Source of the DNA: an uncultured Sutterella sp. | GTDB taxonomy: Bacteria; Pseudomonadota; Gammaproteobacteria; Burkholderiales; Burkholderiaceae_F | Length of the DNA stretch: 25,008 nt | Assembly: GCA_900552915.1 (NCBI GenBank) | Contig: USBS01000012.1 | Location: 1 to 25,008, forward strand | Direction of reading: 5' to 3' | Shown: positions 7,257 through 14,887 of the stretch, in pieces | Layout of the letters: every line of letters begins with the position of its first letter | Position numbering within the stretch: position 1 is the first letter of the stretch | Notes under the pieces: generated by a model | The model's input: only the letters and a program-made list of their open reading frames with translations | Database searches by the model: none | Told to the model about the DNA's origin: nothing | Translations under genes and position numbers: made by a program

Positions 7257-9263
7257 TTACAGAGCGCACAGATCCCGAGCTTTCGCAAGCTCAGCCTTGA
7301 GATAGTCGGCAAGATTTCTGTCGCAGCAGTAGACGCGCGCGCCGTGCACACCGCGGGACAAAAGAACGCGGTAGCAGCGGCAGACGTACTTCAGAAGATT
7401 TTTCGCGCGCTCGGCTTTGCTTTTTCCCAACCCGTTTTTGCCACCCTTGTCAAAATAGTGGTCGATATCTGCGAAAAGTTCTTTTTTGTCCGGATCGTAG
7501 CGAAGGTCATTTCCGATGAACACGCCAACCCACTCGAACTCCAGTCCCTGACTGGTATGCACACAGCCCACTTCATTTCGATCGCGCGTTCGCGGATCAA
7601 TCGCCCACGCATAACTGGCTTTGCGATTATTCCAAGGGAGTTTGACGCTGCCTAAGTCCACATCGGGCACCTCACCCCGATCGTTGTTTTCCTTGGTCCA
7701 GGGCCAAGCGTAACCAGCGAGCAATCTAGCTCCTGAAAGAATGCTGCGGCCGGCAACCGGAGAGAAACTCCCGACACAACGATTCCTTTCATTGACAAAA
7801 TCGATGACTTCCTGCGGCGTATCCACGATATCAAAATCAAAGGTTGCCTTATCCCAACCCAACGCATTTGCATTGCTCTGAGCATCGGAGAGCCCCAACA
7901 CCACGGCCAACCAATTGAGAAAGCCCTCGGAACCCTGACAGCGAAACTGCGCCGACAAATCGACTTGTTCGATTTTGGCGTTGAACTTCAACGCCGCACT
8001 CTTGATGGACTCAACCGAACCGATATCAAACGGGCGCAACGCCTGATTGTCGTCGACAAAGAAAATCGCCACCCTAGCGGCGTTGACAATGTCTTCAACC
8101 TGGTTTTCGCCCCGGTACATGTTCTGGTGTGAATGCAGTCGATGCGCCTCGTCGCAAAGCAGACAATGGTAGTAATTGCTCGGAAATGCGTTTTGCTTCG
8201 GAATAGAAGGATGCGGATGGAAAAACTTCATGCTGCCGCAGAAAAGATTCTTCGCCAAATCTTTACGTGCTTTCCTCTCGACCCTGTTTGTTCCGCTTCC
8301 GGACAGCATCGAAAGCATCGCCTCGCGGAACGAAGATGTCGGTGAAACAAAACGCACATTGCGCCGCTCGTCATCGTCCCAAAACTCTCTAAGAATTGCC
8401 GTCAGAGCACTCATTGCAACAACGCTCTTGCCTGTGCCGGGACCGCCCGTCACGATGACACAGCGTTTTTCGCGGCAGCTTGTTTTTCGTACGGCACGCA
8501 TGACAGTTTCATAGGCAAGCTTTTGTTCGTCAATGAGTGTGAACACATCCGCTTTTGCTTCGTCGAACATGGATCCCACCGCGTCCACAAGACGCTTGCT
8601 CGGCACAACCTTCCCGTTGGCCAGAAGCTCCATGATCGATGCTCCGTCGCCGCGGCCTACATACTTGGCAATGAAACTGCCGAGTTCATCACGGTCCCAA
8701 CGACCGAAAAGCGGCGTACTTCGGACCAACTCTCGATTTGGCGCAGCGGCAAGCGGATCCTTGTCCAGTCCTTTGTAGTGATAGTTGTGCAGGTAGGCGC
8801 AAGCCTGAGCGTGCAGATGGTGACTTTCCACGGAATCAAGCATGTTCTCGAGAAACATCTTGTAGGACCACGCCTGATAGCACGGATGGTTTGTTTCTTC
8901 AGTACGGGTGCCGGCGACATTGGCCAGCACAATGCCGGGCTTATCCTCAACCGCCGTTGCCTCGGACCACTGCTTAAGTTCGACAATGACAAAGTTTGGC
9001 TGCCCCTGAAGATCATGCCCGGTAATGATGAAATCGATGCGTCGGCTCGTTGCCGGAAGTCGGTACTCAATCATGACGCCGCAGTCCTTTGGCAAATCCG
9101 CCATCATCAGCATAGTCTGCATAAACTGCAGAGAGTTGGACCAAGCGCGATACTGCGGGCTTTCATGCGCCGTAACGGATGCACCCTCTCCGACCAAAAT
9201 GTCGGGAATACGCGGACTGTCGTCGTAGAAATTCTCTAGCGAATTCTGGTAGACAATTGTCAT
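7257..9263 (-). CDS. PD-(D/E)XK nuclease-like + DUF2075 helicase/ATPase
   Basis: A 668-residue protein. The N-terminal part (about 60-165) has a PD-(D/E)XK-like pattern: Glu66, Asp77 in RRIDFIITG, and VIVELKQW (Glu95, Lys97), followed by QAWSY. The DUF2075 superfamily-1-like motor follows: Walker A VTGGPGTGKS (273-280), Walker B/DEAH in CLLCDEAHRL (371-374), a sensor-like IFFVDDNQALRP, and a C-terminal SF1-type HTSQGLEFEWVGVFIG motif. DUF2075 proteins occur widely in accessory and defence regions; the reaction is not established. The ATG overlaps the stop of the upstream MazG-like gene by 4 nt (ATGA), so the two are co-translated. Functional inference: a DNA-cutting, DNA-translocating effector whose output depends on, or is paired with, nucleotide hydrolysis. 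Confidence 0.85.
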   Translation of the reverse strand: MTIVYQNSLENFYDDSPRIPDILVGEGASVTAHESPQYRAWSNSLQFMQTMLMMADLPKDCGVMIEYRLPATSRRIDFIITGHDLQGQPNFVIVELKQWSEATAVEDKPGIVLANVAGTRTEETNHPCYQAWSYKMFLENMLDSVESHHLHAQACAYLHNYHYKGLDKDPLAAAPNRELVRSTPLFGRWDRDELGSFIAKYVGRGDGASIMELLANGKVVPSKRLVDAVGSMFDEAKADVFTLIDEQKLAYETVMRAVRKTSCREKRCVIVTGGPGTGKSVVAMSALTAILREFWDDDERRNVRFVSPTSSFREAMLSMLSGSGTNRVERKARKDLAKNLFCGSMKFFHPHPSIPKQNAFPSNYYHCLLCDEAHRLHSHQNMYRGENQVEDIVNAARVAIFFVDDNQALRPFDIGSVESIKSAALKFNAKIEQVDLSAQFRCQGSEGFLNWLAVVLGLSDAQSNANALGWDKATFDFDIVDTPQEVIDFVNERNRCVGSFSPVAGRSILSGARLLAGYAWPWTKENNDRGEVPDVDLGSVKLPWNNRKASYAWAIDPRTRDRNEVGCVHTSQGLEFEWVGVFIGNDLRYDPDKKELFADIDHYFDKGGKNGLGKSKAERAKNLLKYVCRCYRVLLSRGVHGARVYCCDRNLADYLKAELAKARDLCAL

Positions 9264-9643
9264 TTGCGAGCCGCTGCCTTGAGTTCGTTGTACTTAGCCG
9301 AGCTCCCGTAGCTTTCCTTCACAGGATACTTGCCGGCATTGATCCGAATCTTTTCACGAATCGCCTCATCCATGTCAATGCCCAAGCGATCGGCAAGCAA
9401 AAGCGCATAAATAACAACATCGCTTAGCTCCTCTTTCATCGCGTTGCGCTTTCCGACTGCCTCGGTGTCCTCTCCAGACCACTGGAAGCACTCAAGCAGC
9501 TCCGCCGCCTCAAGGCTGATCGAAATGGCCAAATCCTTGGGGTTATGAAACTGCCTCCAATTGCGCTCATCCCGAAAAGCAAGAATTCGCTTCATCGTTT
9601 CGGCGCTTACAACAGGCTGCAGGAGACGATTTTCATCCGACAT
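9260..9643 (-). CDS. MazG-like nucleotide pyrophosphohydrolase
   Basis: A 127-residue all-alpha NTP pyrophosphatase-superfamily protein. The metal-binding pattern is visible: ISLEAAELLECFQW (E-x-x-E type) and, after a helix break, EELSDVVIYALLLADRLG (E-x-x-D type), then the closing helix EAIREKIRINAGKYPV. Enzymes of this fold hydrolyse (d)NTPs to (d)NMP plus pyrophosphate; the substrate here is unknown. The ATG at 9643 (MSDENRLLQPV) is chosen; the frame also opens at a TTG (9664) seven codons earlier, and neither has a strong ribosome site. Its stop overlaps the start of the DUF2075 gene (ATGA), making a two-gene operon. A weak -10-like TAAGAT lies upstream on the minus strand. Confidence 0.86.
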   Translation of the reverse strand: MSDENRLLQPVVSAETMKRILAFRDERNWRQFHNPKDLAISISLEAAELLECFQWSGEDTEAVGKRNAMKEELSDVVIYALLLADRLGIDMDEAIREKIRINAGKYPVKESYGSSAKYNELKAAARK

Positions 9644-9664
9644 AAACAACAATCTCGCAAACAA

Positions 9665-10128
9665 AATCTCAACGCACCAATCTTAGCGACACAGATCGAA
9701 TCGAACGGAAATCACGTGAAAAGATTGACCTCGGCGGTTTTTTGAATTTAACCGCTCCCGAAAAACATCAAACACGATAAAATGCTTGTTTCCTGCCGGA
9801 GATGGGAGGGGTGGGTGTTCCCGTCGTTTCCGGCTGCTATGCACTGCGGTCTCCGGCCGATCTGCCGAAGGCGATTACCGGCGCAATCTCGATTTTTATT
9901 CGATGTTTTGCACCTATCCACAACATTTTCCCTAGCAACAGATCAGTAGAAAGTTTGCGTTTGGTTGAACTTTCTTCAAGTTCTCGACTGCCGTGCAGGC
10001 AAAACTCATAAACTCTAGGCTGTTTCTTTCCTGCCTATAAAAATTACAAGGATTGAGCGCGCCAGGAGCGGTCGCAACTGAACATCTCCGATCGTTCCGC
10101 AAATCAAACTCTCGGAGCCAAAGTCGTC
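9665..10128. other. 464-bp divergent intergenic region with structured leader of the symporter gene
   Basis: Between the divergent MazG-like gene and the AGCS symporter gene there is no convincing gene; the open frame 9802-10011 lacks a proper ribosome site and overlaps the structured segment. A TAAAAT -10-like box near 9778 precedes a GC-rich segment. GCCGGAGA (9795-9802) can pair perfectly with TCTCCGGC (9850-9857), with alternative partners TCCGGC (9829-9834) and CCGGC (9878-9882). Downstream, TATAAA (10036-10041) may be a second -10, with no good -35. The leader to the ATG at 10129 would be over 300 nt if the first promoter is used. Confidence 0.5.
9795..9882 (+). promoter_or_regulatory. 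Candidate structured cis-regulatory RNA, class unknown
   Basis: An 8-bp perfect stem (9795-9802 with 9850-9857) encloses 47 nt containing GGGA/TCCC, and the same 5' strand can instead pair with two other CCGGC copies (9829-9834; 9878-9882), giving mutually exclusive folds. GCC-GAA-GGC (9864-9872) forms a tight small hairpin. AGCS symporter genes are often controlled by glycine riboswitches in other bacteria, but the conserved glycine-riboswitch core (GCCGAAGGRGCAA followed by a CUCAGGCAAAAGGAC-like segment) is not present here in recognisable form. The regulatory role is inference. Confidence 0.3.
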
Positions 10129-11517
10129 ATGGACTTTCTTAATCATCTCGTCAGCGAGATCAACAGCGTTCTTTGGGGCGTGTTCTGCCTGATCCCGCTA
10201 CTGTGCGGCACAGGCATTTTCTACACCATCAAGCTTCGCTTCGTGCAGGTCCGCAAGTTCGGCCTTGCTACGCGGCTTCTTTTCGGCGGCGCCACGCTCT
10301 TTGGCAAGCGTGCCGACAAAACTGGCATGAGTTCTTTTCAGGCTCTTGCTACCGCCATTGCCGCACAAGTCGGCACAGGCAACGTTGCCGGTACCGCCAC
10401 CGCCATCGTTTCCGGCGGCCCCGGTGCACTCTTCTGGCTGTGGGTTGCGGCATTCTTCGGCATGGCCACAATCTTTGCGGAAGCCGTGCTCGCTCAGACA
10501 TTTAAAGGTAAGGACGCCAACGGTCATGTCGTGGGCGGCCCGGCCTACTACATCACGAAGGGCATGGGCGAAAAGTGGCGTCCGATGGCTGTCTTCTTCT
10601 CGATTGCCATCATCATCGCTCTGGGCTGCATCGGCAACATGGTTCAGTCGAACTCCATTTCGAACGCCATGCATACGGCCTTTGATGTGCCACTCATCGT
10701 CACGGGCATCGTGACCGCCATCCTTTCAGGCGCCGTTTTCTTCGGCGGTGTGGCCCGCCTGGCTTCCGTGACAGAAAAAATCGTCCCCTTCATGGCGGCA
10801 ATCTACATTATCGGCGGCACCTATGTGATCGGATGCCACATCGGCGAACTCGGCAACGCCTTCCGCCTGATCTTCGTGGCCGCCTTTGATCCGCAAGCTG
10901 TGATGGGCGGTGCGCTGGGCCTCACCGTCGCCAAGGCAATGCAGTTCGGCGTCGCCCGCGGCTTGTTTTCCAACGAAGCCGGTATGGGCTCCACACCGCA
11001 CGCTCATGCCGTCGCCAAGGTTGAACACCCGGCCGAACAGGGGCTAGTTGCCATTTTCGGTGTTTTCGCTACCCTCGTCATTGTGACCTTTACGGGTATC
11101 GTAATTCTGGTCACCGGCGTTCTTGACTTCCAAAGTACCGGCATTGCGCTCACGCAGAAAGCCTACAACATCGGTCTGGGTTCTCTGGGCGTAAGCTTCG
11201 TGGCCGTGTGTTTGTTCTTCTTTGCGTACTCTACGATCATCGGCTGGTACTTCTTCGCCGAGCAAAACGTGCGCTTCCTTTTCTCTGAAAAAGCCCTCCT
11301 GCCCTACCGCGTGATCGTATGCGCCTTCATCATCGTGGGCGCCACCCTCAAGGTTGACTTGGTGTGGGCTCTGGCCGACCTTTTCAACGGTCTGATGGTG
11401 ATCCCCAACCTGATCGCACTGATTGCGTTGCACAAGGTTGTCGGCAACAGTCTCGACGACTTCGAAGCCAAACTTGCGCAGTACGAGAAAACGCAGAACA
11501 CGCTTTCGAAGAGCTGA
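10129..11517 (+). CDS. Alanine/glycine:cation symporter (AGCS family)
   Basis: A 462-residue inner-membrane protein with about 11 hydrophobic segments that takes up alanine or glycine with Na+ or H+. The family signature VGTGNVAGTATAIVSGGPGALFWLW is complete, and other AGCS landmarks are present: GGPAYYI, ARGLFSNEAGMGSTPHAHA, and YSTIIGWYFFAEQN near the C-terminus. The ATG at 10129 (MDFLNHLVSEINSVLWG) has GGAG about ten bases upstream. Close to the family's usual length. Transcribed alone; a long hairpin terminator follows. The upstream leader is unusually long and structured. Substrate choice between Ala and Gly cannot be read from the sequence. Confidence 0.94.
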   Translation: MDFLNHLVSEINSVLWGVFCLIPLLCGTGIFYTIKLRFVQVRKFGLATRLLFGGATLFGKRADKTGMSSFQALATAIAAQVGTGNVAGTATAIVSGGPGALFWLWVAAFFGMATIFAEAVLAQTFKGKDANGHVVGGPAYYITKGMGEKWRPMAVFFSIAIIIALGCIGNMVQSNSISNAMHTAFDVPLIVTGIVTAILSGAVFFGGVARLASVTEKIVPFMAAIYIIGGTYVIGCHIGELGNAFRLIFVAAFDPQAVMGGALGLTVAKAMQFGVARGLFSNEAGMGSTPHAHAVAKVEHPAEQGLVAIFGVFATLVIVTFTGIVILVTGVLDFQSTGIALTQKAYNIGLGSLGVSFVAVCLFFFAYSTIIGWYFFAEQNVRFLFSEKALLPYRVIVCAFIIVGATLKVDLVWALADLFNGLMVIPNLIALIALHKVVGNSLDDFEAKLAQYEKTQNTLSKS

Positions 11518-11539
11518 CGAAAATTCGGGCTCGACCAAG

Positions 11540-11580
11540 ATGAGGTGCTTTTGCCAGGCAAAGGCACCTCATTTCGTTTC
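11540..11580 (+). terminator. Terminator after the AGCS symporter
   Basis: ATGAGGTGC (11540-11548) pairs with GCACCTCAT (11564-11572), extended inside by a T-G pair and TTTGC/GCAAA with a 3-nt loop, giving a stem of about 15 bp. TTTCGTTT follows. It lies between this gene and the convergent HNH gene (stop at 11594) and probably serves the symporter. Confidence 0.8.
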
Positions 11581-11593
11581 TGCGTTTGCTTCC

Positions 11594-12721
11594 TCAGACG
11601 TATCGCGCCATAGATCTGGCGTGATCTTCAAGCCGATTCATCACCCGATCGACTTCGTCCCCGGTCAAAAGCATGGTCTCAGGCGAATTTCCATCGATGG
11701 CACGCACCCACAACCGCTCGCGGTTGGCAGCATGACGATACTGCTGAAAGGCCATCTCCGGCACCAAGACCGCTCCCGCTTCGATCCGATTGCGGCTGCA
11801 TTCGATGATGTCGTGCGCATAATGCTCGTTTCGGTCGGCCCACGCAAACAAGTGCTGCGGAGCAGCCAACCGATCGTTCTTACTGCAGTTGCAGCGTCCG
11901 CAGGCAAGTACAAAATTGAAGGTTCGAGTGTGCGCAAACCGTGTGTACGGCAGGAAATGATCTGCATGGCAGCTCGCGGTAAGCGGTGCCCCGCAGTAAA
12001 AACATGTGGTTGTGCCAGTAGCTTCGCGCAGCACTTTCTTGACCGTTGCCAAAGCTTCGTTGGCTCTTTGCGGAAAAAATAAGAATTCGCGCAAAGAACG
12101 TTCCGACGATTCCCCCAGAAACGACGCGTTCTTTTTGATCGACCGCAGCAGCTTCTCCCAACGGGAAAAAATCAGTTCCTGAATGATCGGCTGAAAGCGG
12201 CACAGCAACACCGCCGTATTTCTTTCCAGACGAACCAAGTCGAGCGCATCGTCCTTCTCGAACAAAAACTCATGTCCCTGGATGTAATGCAGCGGATTCT
12301 TCTTGACGACGCGCGTGAGACATTCCTGAAGAATCGTCTCAAAACCCGGAAGAGCCTGCGCCTGAAGAAATGTTAGGTTTTCCGAGTCGCCGGTCGTGTT
12401 TGCCTGCTGAAAATCTCGAATCAATGTGATGACAACTGCGTTGCCCGGATTCGTGCTTTGATACAGCACTGTCGACTCAACTGAGTTTTCTTCGCTGCGC
12501 TCGTATCTGCGAGCCTGGGGCCAATAGATGCGCAGGAACTCACGCGCGATTTCGCTATAAGAAATCGTAAAGTGCGTGGCATCGGGCTGATTAACGAACT
12601 CAATTTCGCCGGCCTTATTCGTCACCGCCAGGATGAGCGCGAGCTTGTAAGTGGTGTTGAGGCTGTTTCCCAAAACCAACTTTTGCATCGCAAGCAGAAA
12701 ATCTTCGGCCAACATGGACAT
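11594..12721 (-). CDS. HNH endonuclease domain protein
   Basis: A 375-residue protein. The N-terminal two thirds (helical, no recognised domain) begin MSMLAEDFLLAMQKLVLGNS with an FTISYSEIAREFLRIYW segment that resembles a DNA- or partner-binding region. The HNH domain is at about 240-290: CFYCG (Cys240, Cys243), CHADHFLPY (DH at 254-255), ACGRCNCSKND (Cys274, Cys277) with the Asn of KND as the catalytic-motif residue. The four Cys form the usual zinc knuckle. Such HNH proteins of unknown specificity are frequent in mobile and defence regions. It is a single gene with its own promoter; no methyltransferase or partner is adjacent. The ATG at 12721 has GGAG upstream; an in-frame ATG at 12715 is possible. 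The 30 extra codons from 12811 are rejected because they cover the promoter. Confidence 0.82.
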   Translation of the reverse strand: MSMLAEDFLLAMQKLVLGNSLNTTYKLALILAVTNKAGEIEFVNQPDATHFTISYSEIAREFLRIYWPQARRYERSEENSVESTVLYQSTNPGNAVVITLIRDFQQANTTGDSENLTFLQAQALPGFETILQECLTRVVKKNPLHYIQGHEFLFEKDDALDLVRLERNTAVLLCRFQPIIQELIFSRWEKLLRSIKKNASFLGESSERSLREFLFFPQRANEALATVKKVLREATGTTTCFYCGAPLTASCHADHFLPYTRFAHTRTFNFVLACGRCNCSKNDRLAAPQHLFAWADRNEHYAHDIIECSRNRIEAGAVLVPEMAFQQYRHAANRERLWVRAIDGNSPETMLLTGDEVDRVMNRLEDHARSMARYV

Positions 12722-12762
12722 GAAACGATGCTCCGCAAATCCGATTGAAACGCATTGCGCCC

Positions 12763-12790
12763 ATTGTATCGCCGACAAAAAGCGGGCCAA
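12763..12790 (-). promoter_or_regulatory. Putative sigma70 promoter of the HNH gene
   Basis: Read on the minus strand: TTGGCC (-35, at 12785-12790), 16-nt spacer, TACAAT (-10, at 12763-12768). The start would be near 12755, giving a leader of roughly 34 nt to the ATG at 12721. This supports the shorter start for the HNH gene. Confidence 0.5.
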
Positions 12791-12809
12791 GCGCAATACC
12801 TGACCCGTC

Positions 12810-12854
12810 AAAAGAGAGGAGACCGGTTCCCGAGCATTGAGAACTCGGGAACCG
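12810..12854 (-). terminator. Terminator after the flavocytochrome gene
   Basis: An 11-bp perfect inverted repeat CGGTTCCCGAG (12824-12834) / CTCGGGAACCG (12844-12854) with a 9-nt loop. On the minus strand it lies 14 nt after the flavocytochrome stop and is followed by a pyrimidine-rich stretch ending in TTTT. Confidence 0.75.
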
Positions 12855-12867
12855 AAGAGAAGTCGGA

Positions 12868-14694
12868 TTATTTACCGAGCACCTGAGCTGCGGCGTTTTC
12901 ACCGGCCAGACGACCGAACGTGATCGTTTCGCTGATCGAGTTGCCGCCGAGACGGTTCTTGCCGTGCACGCCGCCCGTTACTTCACCGGCTGCATAGAGG
13001 CCTCCGATCGGCTTGCCTTCGGTGTTGATCACCTGCGTCTTGCCGTTGAACTTCAGGCCGCCCATGTAGTAGTGAATGGCAGGCGTGACCTCGATCGCAT
13101 AGAACGGAGCCTTTTCGACCTTAAGCTTGGCGTTCAGACCCGGACGATTGAAATCGGGATCCTTGCCGGCTTCGGCGTACTTGTTGTACTGCTCAATGGT
13201 AGCCTTCAAAGCCTTCGGATCGATGCCGGCATTCTTGGCAAGCTCTTCAAGCGTGTTGCCCTGCTTGGCCAGACCGAGCTCGAAAGCTGCGCCGGTCTGC
13301 TTGACGCCCTGGCGAACCTTGTCGTCGAAAATTTCAAAGGCCGTGCCGCCCGTTTGCTTTGAAACCGCCGCACTCGTCACGTCGCGGGTGGTAAGTTCGC
13401 TGATAAAGCGCTTGCCTTCGCGGTTCACAAACACGGCACCGGCACCGCGCACCGTTTCGGACACGATCACGGGGCTGCCGACCAACAGAGTCGGATTGAG
13501 CTGGATTTCCTTGGCATCCACAACGGCTGCGCCGATCTTCTGCGCAAGAACCATACCGTCGCCCTGACTGCCGGGTTGGTTGGACGTCTTCACGTCGGCG
13601 CTGATGTCGGGACGAAGCGACTGCACAAGCTTGGAGTTGGCGCCGATGCCGCCCGTAGCGAGAACCACGGCCTTGGCATTGATGCGGTACAGACCGCTGT
13701 GCTTACCCTTGATGAGAGCCCCCGTGACATTGCCCTTGTCGTCGGTATAGAGCTTGACCAACTTGGAATTCAGGCGCAGATCCAGGTTCGTTTCCTTGGC
13801 ATGTTCGCGGAAGAACTTCGACAGATAAGGACCAACGAACAGACCGCCAGCCGGTCCGTGCATACGAGCAGCTGCCGCACCGCCGCCGCGACCGACATGC
13901 GCAAGAACGGCGCAGCGATCGGCAAGCCACTTCACGGAATCGGCAGAGCGTTCGGCAAGAATCTTCACGAGTTCCGGATTGCTGACATTTTTGCCGCCCT
14001 TCATCGTGTCGTCGAACATGAGCTTCACGTTGTCTTCAATGCCCTTTTCCTTCTGGTAAGGCGTGCCGGCAGCATTCATGCCGCCTGCGGCGAGCTGGCT
14101 GTTGCCCCCCGGAACAGCCATTTTTTCAACCATCACGATGTTCTTCACGCCCGCTTCCTGAGCCGTGAAAGCTGCCACGAAACCGGCCGCACCCGAACCC
14201 ACAACCAGGATGTCGGTGGTTTCCGTGCGCTCGGGTTTGGCGTTGTCGTACTTCGTTAAATCTTCATATTGCGAGGCCGGTTTGGCACCCTTGCCGAACT
14301 TCATGTCCTTCATGGACGGGAAATCATGGCAGTTGGTGCAGTAGGCAACCGAAGGCGTATGCCCCGAATGGCAAGCCGTGCACTGTACGTCGCCCAAATG
14401 GCTCTTATGCGGATTGGGCTGCCCCTTCTTGGCAGTCTTCTTAGCCAAAGCGTTCGGTTCATGGCACTGCACGCACTGCTTGTTGATTTCCGTTTCCGAA
14501 TCGCTCACCTTGTCGGTGGTGTGGCACATCTGACAGGACAATCCCTTTTGCCCGTGTGCCCCCGCCAAAAACGCCGCCTTGTCACCCTGCGAATAGGATT
14601 TCGTGATATCGGGCGCAAATGCCTGAGCACCCGTTGCCATTCCGAGGCCGAGAACAACCGCGCTCGCGAGCAACGTCAACTGTTTGTACTGCAT
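12868..14694 (-). CDS. Periplasmic flavocytochrome c (fumarate reductase-like, tetraheme)
   Basis: A 608-residue secreted reductase. Order: Sec signal peptide (hydrophobic core SAVVLGLGMATGAQA, cleavage likely after AQA), a tetraheme cytochrome c domain with four CxxCH sites (Cys54, 74, 105 and 119), a linker, then an FAD domain with VVGSGAAGF (166-172) and the family's GGMNAAG. By the Shewanella Fcc3 pattern, the proton-donor Arg is Arg437 (TTRD), with His541 (PAIHYYMGG) and Arg581 (HGKNRLGGNS) in the active site. The substrate-binding segment reads RMHGPAGG (His279) rather than the fumarate-type R-x-H-R-P, so the acceptor may be another unsaturated organic acid; fumarate is not assured. Shine-Dalgarno AGGAGA lies seven bases before the ATG. 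It is divergent from a LysR gene, the probable regulator. Electrons probably come from a membrane quinol-oxidising cytochrome not seen here. Confidence 0.92.
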   Translation of the reverse strand: MQYKQLTLLASAVVLGLGMATGAQAFAPDITKSYSQGDKAAFLAGAHGQKGLSCQMCHTTDKVSDSETEINKQCVQCHEPNALAKKTAKKGQPNPHKSHLGDVQCTACHSGHTPSVAYCTNCHDFPSMKDMKFGKGAKPASQYEDLTKYDNAKPERTETTDILVVGSGAAGFVAAFTAQEAGVKNIVMVEKMAVPGGNSQLAAGGMNAAGTPYQKEKGIEDNVKLMFDDTMKGGKNVSNPELVKILAERSADSVKWLADRCAVLAHVGRGGGAAAARMHGPAGGLFVGPYLSKFFREHAKETNLDLRLNSKLVKLYTDDKGNVTGALIKGKHSGLYRINAKAVVLATGGIGANSKLVQSLRPDISADVKTSNQPGSQGDGMVLAQKIGAAVVDAKEIQLNPTLLVGSPVIVSETVRGAGAVFVNREGKRFISELTTRDVTSAAVSKQTGGTAFEIFDDKVRQGVKQTGAAFELGLAKQGNTLEELAKNAGIDPKALKATIEQYNKYAEAGKDPDFNRPGLNAKLKVEKAPFYAIEVTPAIHYYMGGLKFNGKTQVINTEGKPIGGLYAAGEVTGGVHGKNRLGGNSISETITFGRLAGENAAAQVLGK

Positions 14695-14815
14695 ATCTCT
14701 CTCCTGTCGGGATTATTCTTAAAAACCGAATTTCCTATCCGGAACTCAGTCTTCCAACGACGCTGTTCATCAAATCGTTTCTCTTTAATACAGGCCGCTT
14801 GAAAAGAATGTTAAG

Positions 14816-14852
14816 CTTTGAAAAAGAATTGATCCATCAGTCTTTTTCAAAG
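14816..14852. promoter_or_regulatory. Perfect 12-bp dyad, candidate LysR operator
   Basis: CTTTGAAAAAGA (14816-14827) and its exact reverse complement TCTTTTTCAAAG (14841-14852) flank a 13-nt spacer in the 193-bp gap between the flavocytochrome and LysR genes, 35 nt before the LysR ATG. LysR-type regulators bind such dyads near their own promoter and that of the divergent target. A hairpin role in the LysR leader is the alternative. Confidence 0.6.
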
Positions 14853-14887
14853 AGCATTTTCGGATTTTCCAAATACGGTTCCAAACC

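Noticed and set aside
7051..7305. 84-codon open frame on the plus strand
   Set aside because: His/Arg/Ser-rich composition, no ribosome site, and its end overlaps the DUF2075 gene; looks like a chance frame.
9802..10011. 69-codon open frame before the symporter
   Set aside because: No properly spaced ribosome site, no recognisable features, and it coincides with the structured leader.
9795..10020. Glycine riboswitch upstream of the symporter
   Set aside because: The GCCGAAGG-like and CAGGCAAAA-like fragments occur but not in the spacing or context of the conserved aptamer; too weak to call.
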